From positions 1-47,492 of the forward strand of contig NZ_JAGFNS010000045.1 in assembly GCF_017592555.1 (NCBI RefSeq): a DNA stretch of 47,492 nt, given 5' to 3'. The first letter of the stretch is position 1. Every line of letters starts with the position of its first letter. The position numbers were made by a program, and so were the translations under genes. The stretch is from Actinoplanes flavus. GTDB lineage: Bacteria; Actinomycetota; Actinomycetes; Mycobacteriales; Micromonosporaceae. Below, piece after piece: positions 42,424-47,492 of this stretch. The notes under the pieces were generated by a model. The model was not told where the DNA came from, made no database searches, and worked only from the letters and a program-made list of their open reading frames with translations.

Positions 42424-44316
42424 CTAGCCGGACACGCGGGGCGACCGCAGCACCGGCCGCAACGACTCCAGCACGTCCGGGTTCTCGATCGTCGCCGGCA
42501 CCGGCTCCTCCCGGCCGTCCGCGATCCCCCGCATCGTGCCGCGCAGGATCTTCCCCGACCGGGTCTTCGGCAACGCCGCCACCACGTCGATCCGGCGCAG
42601 CGCCGCCACCGCCCCGATCCGGTCCCGCACCAGCCCCACCAGCTCCGCCTCCAGGGCCGCCGGATCCGGCGCCACCCCGCTGCGCAGCACCACGAACCCG
42701 CGCGGCACCTGCCCCTTCAGCAGGTCGCCCACACCGATCACGGCGCATTCGGCGACCGCCGGATGGGTGGCCAGCACCTCCTCCATGGCCCCGGTCGACA
42801 GCCGGTGACCGGCCACATTGATCACGTCATCGGTACGGCCCAGCACGTACAGATAGCCGTCGTCGTCGAACCGCCCGCCGTCCCCGGTCAGATAGTTGCC
42901 CTGGAACGCCGACAGATACGACCGCACATAGCGTTCGTCGTCACCCCACAGCGTCGGCAGGCAGCCCGGCGGCAGCGGCAGCCCGACGACGATCGCCCCC
43001 TCGGCGCCCGGCGGCACATCGGTCCCGTCCGGGCCGACGACCCGCACCCGGTAGCCGGGCATCGGCACCGACGGCGAACCCGGCCGGGTCGGCAGATCCT
43101 CCAGACCGCGCGGGCTCGCCGCGATCGGCCAGCCGGTCTCGGTCTGCCACCAGTTGTCGACGACCGGGATGCCGAGCAGGTCACCGGCCCACTCGTAGGT
43201 CCGCGTGTCGAGCCGCTCCCCGGCCAGGAACAGCGACCGCAGGCTGCTCACGTCACGCCCGGCCAGGAGTTTGCCGTCCGGGTCCTCCTTGCGCACGGCC
43301 CGGATCGCGGTCGGCGCCGTGAACATGGCCGAAATCCGGTGCTGCTCCACCACCCGCCAGAACGCGCCCGCGTCCGGGGTGCCGACCGGCTTGCCCTCGT
43401 ACAGGATCGTGGTCGCCCCGGTCAGCAGCGGCCCGTACACGATGTACGAGTGCCCGACCACCCACCCCACGTCGGACGCCGCCCAGAAGACCTCGCCCGG
43501 GCGTACCCCGAAGATCTTCTCCATCGACCACCGCAACGCGACCGCGTGGCCGCCGTTGTCCCGGACCACGCCCTTGGGCCGCCCGGTCGTGCCGGAGGTG
43601 TAGAGGATGTAGAGCGGATCGGTGGCGGCGACCGGCACACAGTCCGCCGGTTCCGCGCCGGCGATCGCGTCCGCCCAGCTCAGATCCCGGCCCGGGAGCA
43701 GGTCGCAGGGCGCCTGTGGCCGTTGCAGGATGACGCAGTGTGACGGGACGTGGGCGGCCTCGGCCAGCGCCGCCGACAGCATCGGCTGGTAGGGCACCAC
43801 CCGCCCGCCCTCGATCCCGCACGAGCTGGCCACGATGACCCGCGGCCGGGCGTCGTCGATGCGGGCGGTCAGCTCGCGGGCGCCGAACCCGCCGAAGACG
43901 ACCGAGTGGACCGCCCCGAGCCGGGCGCAGGCGAGCATCGCGACGACCGCCTCCGGCACCATCGCCATGTAGACGACCACCCGGTCACCGCGTTCCACAC
44001 CGAGCCGGCGCAGCGCCCCCGCGAAGGTTGCCACCTCGTCGCGCAGCTCCCGGTACGTGTACCCGCGCACCACCGAGGTCACCGGGCTGTCGTGGATGAG
44101 CGCCATCTGGTCGCCCCGGCCACTGTGGACGTGCCGGTCGAGGGCGTTGTGGCAGGTGTTGAGCGAGGCGCCGGGGAACCACCGGAAGATCGGCGCCTCG
44201 GAGTCGTCGAGGATCCGGTCCGGCGGCTCGTGCCAGTCGATGAGGTCGGCCGCGTCCCGCCAGAAGCCGGCCGGGTCACTGATGCTGCGCTCGTACGCCT
44301 CCAGGTATGCGCCCAT
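42424..44316 (-). CDS. prpE: propionyl-CoA synthetase
   Basis: This is a 630-residue acyl-CoA synthetase of the acetyl/propionyl-CoA synthetase class, which turns propionate, CoA and ATP into propionyl-CoA. The AMP-binding P-loop region reads YILYTSGTTGRPKGVVRDNG, and VVRDNGGHAVAL is characteristic of PrpE rather than Acs. NWWQTETGWPI is the A5 motif, DDVINVAGHRLSTGAMEE the A8 hinge, and K589 in PKTRSGKILRG the catalytic lysine subject to acetylation control in the family. It lies downstream of the TetR gene on the same strand and next to branched-chain acyl-CoA genes, which release propionyl units. Confidence 0.92.
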   Translation of the reverse strand: MGAYLEAYERSISDPAGFWRDAADLIDWHEPPDRILDDSEAPIFRWFPGASLNTCHNALDRHVHSGRGDQMALIHDSPVTSVVRGYTYRELRDEVATFAGALRRLGVERGDRVVVYMAMVPEAVVAMLACARLGAVHSVVFGGFGARELTARIDDARPRVIVASSCGIEGGRVVPYQPMLSAALAEAAHVPSHCVILQRPQAPCDLLPGRDLSWADAIAGAEPADCVPVAATDPLYILYTSGTTGRPKGVVRDNGGHAVALRWSMEKIFGVRPGEVFWAASDVGWVVGHSYIVYGPLLTGATTILYEGKPVGTPDAGAFWRVVEQHRISAMFTAPTAIRAVRKEDPDGKLLAGRDVSSLRSLFLAGERLDTRTYEWAGDLLGIPVVDNWWQTETGWPIAASPRGLEDLPTRPGSPSVPMPGYRVRVVGPDGTDVPPGAEGAIVVGLPLPPGCLPTLWGDDERYVRSYLSAFQGNYLTGDGGRFDDDGYLYVLGRTDDVINVAGHRLSTGAMEEVLATHPAVAECAVIGVGDLLKGQVPRGFVVLRSGVAPDPAALEAELVGLVRDRIGAVAALRRIDVVAALPKTRSGKILRGTMRGIADGREEPVPATIENPDVLESLRPVLRSPRVSG

Positions 44317-44364
44317 CCCCCGACGCTGCGCCGTGGATCACACCTTGTCCAGAATCCTAGGAGG

Positions 44365-44952
44365 CTAGTGCACAGGGAAGACCCGCTCCACCAGGGCGAT
44401 CAGCGACGTGGCGAGGAGGGCGTGCACCTGCTGGCGGGTCAGCACGCCCCGTTGCAGCCACTCCTGGGCGGTCCAGATCGCCAGGCCGACGTAGGAGCGG
44501 CACATCGCGCGCAGCACCGGTGACGGGTCGTCGCCCATCCCGACCGCACGCAGCACCCCGGCCGCGGCGACGTCGACCGCCTCGGCGATCACCTGGTTCA
44601 CCTCGGCGTCACCGGCCATCCCGCCGGCACCGGTGGCGGCCAGCCAGGAGGTGCTGTGCCGGGAGACCACGTCGAGGAAGTACCCGACGATGGAATCCAC
44701 CCGTTCCGGCAGGTCACCGTCGGGCAGCTGCTCCAGGGCCACCTCGGGCACGGTCAGCATGACCCGCACCACCGCGAGGTAGAGGTCCTTCTTCGTACCG
44801 AAATAGTGATTGACCAGGCCGCGCGCGACTCCGGCGTCGCGCGCCACATCCGTGGTCGACACCTCGGCGTAGGGCCGCGACCCGAAGTGCCGGATCGCCA
44901 CCGACAGGATCTGCTCGCGCCGGGCGTCGGGCTCGAGCCGGCGCCGGCGCAT
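44365..44952 (-). CDS. TetR-family transcriptional regulator
   Basis: This is a 195-residue repressor-type protein. The helix-turn-helix (about 10-57) has RREQILSVAIRHFGSRPYAE, then STTDVARDAGVARGLVNHYF and GTKKDLYLAVV. The rest is the helical ligand domain. ATG 44952 is used; GTG 44970 is an alternative with AAGG 9 nt upstream. It is divergent from the acyl-CoA dehydrogenase gene, with two palindromes between them, and 48 bp upstream of prpE. An acyl-CoA inducer is likely by context. Confidence 0.92.
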   Translation of the reverse strand: MRRRRLEPDARREQILSVAIRHFGSRPYAEVSTTDVARDAGVARGLVNHYFGTKKDLYLAVVRVMLTVPEVALEQLPDGDLPERVDSIVGYFLDVVSRHSTSWLAATGAGGMAGDAEVNQVIAEAVDVAAAGVLRAVGMGDDPSPVLRAMCRSYVGLAIWTAQEWLQRGVLTRQQVHALLATSLIALVERVFPVH

Positions 44953-45017
44953 CGACTCGACGCGCACCACGGGCCCGACCTTACGGCACGTCGATCCATC
45001 GATCGTCTCGCCAGATG

Positions 45018-45060
45018 GATGGTGGCAATTCGCCTCCATCTTATTGACACTTCGCCAATA
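45018..45060. promoter_or_regulatory. two operator-like palindromes, TetR/dehydrogenase divergent promoter
   Basis: Palindrome 1 (45018-45040) has arms GATGGTGGC and GCCTCCATC, 8 of 9 bp complementary around AATTC. Palindrome 2 (about 45042-45060) has arms TATTGAC and GCCAATA, 6 of 7, around a 5-bp centre. The latter includes TTGACA (45044-45049), a good -35 for the rightward gene. Their size and position fit TetR-family binding. Confidence 0.6.
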
Positions 45061-45078
45061 GTGCTCGATGGTAGGTCG

Positions 45079-46242
45079 ATGCCGACGCCTGGACTGGACG
45101 GTTATGTCGAACCGTGGCGCAAGCCGGAACACGACGATCTGGCCGAGCTCGCCCGCACCTTCTTCACCAAGGAGGTGGTGCCGCACGCCGCGCGGCTGGA
45201 GCAGCAGGGCCATCCCGACCGCGAGCACTACCGGCGGGCCGGCGAGCTCGGCCTGCTCGGCCTCTCCGTCCCGGAGGAGTACGGCGGCGGGGGCGGCGAC
45301 TTCACCCACGAGGCGGTGCTGCTGCACGAACAGACGCTGGCTGGCGAGGGCAGTCTCGGCATCGCGGTGCACAGCGGGATCGTCACCGGTTACCTCGTCG
45401 AGTACGGCACCGAGGAGCAGAAGCGGCGCTGGCTGCCCGGTCTGGTCAGCGGCGAGCTGGTCGGCGCCATCGGGATGACCGAGCCGGACGGCGGCTCCGA
45501 CCTCCAGGCGATCCGCACGAGGGCGGTCCGCGACGGCGACGACTACGTGGTGAACGGCTCGAAGACGTTCATCACCAACGGGATCCTCGCGGACCTGCTG
45601 ATCCTGGCCGTCAAGACCAACACCTCGGCCCGCGCGCACGGCATGTCGCTGCTGGTCTGCGAGCTCACCGGCGACCCGGCGGGCTTCCGCCGGGGCCGCC
45701 GGATCGAGAAGATCGGCCTGCACTCCAACGACACCGCGGAGCTGTTCTTCGACGACTTCCGGGTCCCGGCCGCCAACCTGCTCGGCGCCGAGGGCGCCGG
45801 CTTCATCCAGATGATGCAGCAGCTGCCGCAGGAGCGGCTGGTCATCGGGGTGGGCGCGGTCGCCGCCATGCAGCGGGCCGTCGAGATGGCGACCGGGTAC
45901 GCCAAGGAGCGCACCGCCTTCGGCAAACCGCTGACCGGCCACCAGAACACCCGGATGGTGCTGGCCGACGTGGCCACCCGGACCCGGGTGTCCCGGATCT
46001 TCCTGGACGACTGCATCCAGCGGCACGCCCGTGGTGAGCTGGACGTGGCTGGAGCCGCCATGGCCAAGCTCTACCTCACCGAGGGCCAGTGCGAGGTGGT
46101 CGACCGCTGTCTGCAGATCTTCGGCGGCTACGGCTACACCACCGAGTACCCGATCTCGAAGATGTACGCCGACGCCCGGGTCCAGAAGATCTACGGCGGC
46201 ACGAACGAGATCATGAAGGAGCTGATCTCCCGTGTCCTCTAG
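45079..46242 (+). CDS. acyl-CoA dehydrogenase (LCAD/IVD type)
   Basis: This is a 387-residue flavoenzyme that introduces the alpha-beta double bond in acyl-CoA. Signatures are GAIGMTEPDGGSDL, VNGSKTFITNG, the FAD segment KERTAFGKPL and FGGYGYTTEYPISKMYADAR. The C-terminal motif is IYGGTNEIMKELI, so the Glu used by medium-chain enzymes is Gly. Instead E252 in LPQERL matches the catalytic base position of long-chain and isovaleryl-CoA dehydrogenases. ATG 45079 has AGG 5 nt upstream; GTG 45061 is an in-frame alternative. It overlaps the racemase gene by 11 bp. Confidence 0.93.
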   Translation: MPTPGLDGYVEPWRKPEHDDLAELARTFFTKEVVPHAARLEQQGHPDREHYRRAGELGLLGLSVPEEYGGGGGDFTHEAVLLHEQTLAGEGSLGIAVHSGIVTGYLVEYGTEEQKRRWLPGLVSGELVGAIGMTEPDGGSDLQAIRTRAVRDGDDYVVNGSKTFITNGILADLLILAVKTNTSARAHGMSLLVCELTGDPAGFRRGRRIEKIGLHSNDTAELFFDDFRVPAANLLGAEGAGFIQMMQQLPQERLVIGVGAVAAMQRAVEMATGYAKERTAFGKPLTGHQNTRMVLADVATRTRVSRIFLDDCIQRHARGELDVAGAAMAKLYLTEGQCEVVDRCLQIFGGYGYTTEYPISKMYADARVQKIYGGTNEIMKELISRVL

Positions 46243-47326
46243 GGGCCCGCTGGACGGCATCCGGGTCGTGGAACTGGCCGGTCTCGCGCCGGCCCCGTTC
46301 GGCTGCATGATCCTCGCCGACCTGGGCGCCGACGTGGTGCTCGTCGACCGCCCCGGCGGCACCGGACCGATCGGCCCGATGCAGCGCGGCCGCCGCCAGG
46401 TCACCCTGGATCTCAAGTCCCGGACCGGCACAGCGGAGCTGCTCGGCCTGATCGAGCACGCCGACGTGCTGGTCGAGGGCTACCGGCCGGGCGTGGCGGA
46501 GCGGCTCGGTTTCGGCCCGGAGGAGTGCGAGCGGATCAACCCACGGCTGATCTACGCGCGGATGACCGGGTGGGGCCAGGACGGGCCGCTCGCGAAGGCC
46601 GCCGGGCACGACATCGACTACATCGCGATCTCCGGGGCCCTGGAGCCGCTGGGCCGCCCCGGCGAGCGCCCGCACGCGCCGGTCAACCTGCTCGGCGACT
46701 TCGCGGGCGGCGGCATGCTGCTGGCCGTCGGCATCCTGGCGGCGCTGGTCGAGCGCGGCGTCTCCGGCCGCGGCCAGGTGGTGGACGCCGCGATGGTGGA
46801 CGGCTCGTCGCTGCTGATGACCTTCCTGCACGGCTTCCTGGCCGAGGGCCGGTGGCCGGGCGGCCGCGGGCAGAACCTGCTCGACGGCGGCGCCCCGTTC
46901 TACGACACCTACCGGGCCTCCGACGGCGGCTACCTGGCCGTCGGCTCCCTCGAACCGCAGTTCTACGCGGCGCTGCTCACCGGCCTCGGCCTCGACGACG
47001 ACCCGGACCTGCCCGGCCAGTTCGACGTCCGGGCCTGGCCGGAGCTGCGCCGCCGGTTCACCGAGCGGTTCGCGCAGCGCACCCGCGACGAGTGGGCGTC
47101 GATCTTCGAGGGCCTGGACGCGTGCGTGAGCCCGGTCCTGTCGCTCACCGAGGCGCCGGAGCATCCGCACAACCGGGCCCGGAACGCGTTCGTCGAGGTC
47201 GCCGGGGTGGTCCAGCCCGCGCCGGCGCCGCGCCTGAGCCGCACGCCGGCGCCCACTCCGGAGGCCGTCAAACCCGCGACGGTCACCGAGATCCTGTCCG
47301 GTTGGGCTCAGATCAAAACCGTTTGA
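46232..47326 (+). CDS. mcr: alpha-methylacyl-CoA racemase
   Basis: This is a 364-residue family III CoA-transferase-fold protein. The active-site residues fall exactly where they do in the Mycobacterium tuberculosis racemase MCR: H126 in GHDIDYIA, D156 in LLGDFAGGG and E241 in GSLEPQFYAAL. It should interconvert 2R- and 2S-methylacyl-CoA, making the S form available to the dehydrogenase encoded just upstream. GTG 46232 overlaps the dehydrogenase stop by 11 bp, so they are coupled. Confidence 0.94.
   Translation: MSSRGPLDGIRVVELAGLAPAPFGCMILADLGADVVLVDRPGGTGPIGPMQRGRRQVTLDLKSRTGTAELLGLIEHADVLVEGYRPGVAERLGFGPEECERINPRLIYARMTGWGQDGPLAKAAGHDIDYIAISGALEPLGRPGERPHAPVNLLGDFAGGGMLLAVGILAALVERGVSGRGQVVDAAMVDGSSLLMTFLHGFLAEGRWPGGRGQNLLDGGAPFYDTYRASDGGYLAVGSLEPQFYAALLTGLGLDDDPDLPGQFDVRAWPELRRRFTERFAQRTRDEWASIFEGLDACVSPVLSLTEAPEHPHNRARNAFVEVAGVVQPAPAPRLSRTPAPTPEAVKPATVTEILSGWAQIKTV

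Positions 47327-47492
<166 letters not shown>

Noticed and set aside
40552..43743. 1063-codon plus-strand frame spanning the LtaS-like gene and prpE
   Set aside because: Arg/Pro/His-rich shadow that reads through a perfect terminator hairpin between two convincing genes.

Overview
The window is very GC-rich DNA with strongly G/C-biased third codon positions, frequent GTG starts, translationally coupled operons, Shine-Dalgarno sites of the GGAGG type and many long antisense open frames. Together with the gene families present (S-adenosyl methyltransferase of the DUF574 type, NarL-type sensor kinases, NtaA/DszA flavin monooxygenases, strictosidine-synthase-like and SUFU-domain proteins) this points to a filamentous actinobacterium, most likely Micromonosporaceae (Actinoplanes-like). 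It looks like a chromosomal contig. Both ends are low complexity (a GGGCGGC heptamer array at 1-69, and poly-G/poly-C after 47430), which suggests contig ends. I see no rRNA, tRNA, transposase or CRISPR array.

Layout. (1) 128-6750: a two-gene c-di-GMP operon. A 1579-residue Ser/Thr kinase-AAA ATPase-GAF-GGDEF fusion overlaps a membrane GGDEF-EAL protein. (2) 6780-9182: a DUF574 methyltransferase and an MFS exporter with an in-frame repeat-expanded loop. (3) 9385-14781: a NarL-type two-component system divergent from a MacB-like ABC ATPase and an 847-residue FtsX-type permease, resembling an envelope-stress or antimicrobial efflux module. (4) 15131-19635: a secreted protein convergent with, and overlapping by 4 bp, a 1170-residue HEAT-like repeat protein carrying a 39-bp in-frame minisatellite. 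(5) 19894-25989: a taurine/sulfonate ABC operon divergent from an amino-acid ABC operon that ends in a GNAT acetyltransferase. (6) 26010-31496: an orphan FtsX-extracellular-domain lipoprotein, a VanZ-OmpR regulator-histidine kinase operon, a GtrA/strictosidine-synthase-like pair and a SUFU-domain protein. (7) 31493-40507: an eight-gene operon, read leftward, of a dipeptide-type ABC importer followed by four luciferase-like flavin monooxygenases, one of them broken by an internal deletion and frameshift. (8) 40625-47326: an LtaS/sulfatase-like membrane enzyme, then a propionyl-CoA synthetase, a TetR regulator, an acyl-CoA dehydrogenase and an alpha-methylacyl-CoA racemase.

How the parts may work together. 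Regions 5 and 7 hold three importers (taurine-type, amino-acid-type, peptide-type), an acetyltransferase and several FMN monooxygenases. This is the toolkit of organosulfur scavenging. The taurine-type and dipeptide/monooxygenase operons share a promoter layout (TTGCC, 17-18 bp, ATAGGAA), so they may form one regulon. This is an inference. Region 8 fits oxidation of 2-methyl-branched acyl-CoA: racemase, dehydrogenase and re-activation of the propionate released, probably under TetR control through two palindromes in the divergent promoter. The most unusual elements are the kinase-to-cyclase fusion, the FtsX-ECD lipoprotein, the minisatellite-bearing proteins, the bacterial SUFU protein and the possible split sulfur system.
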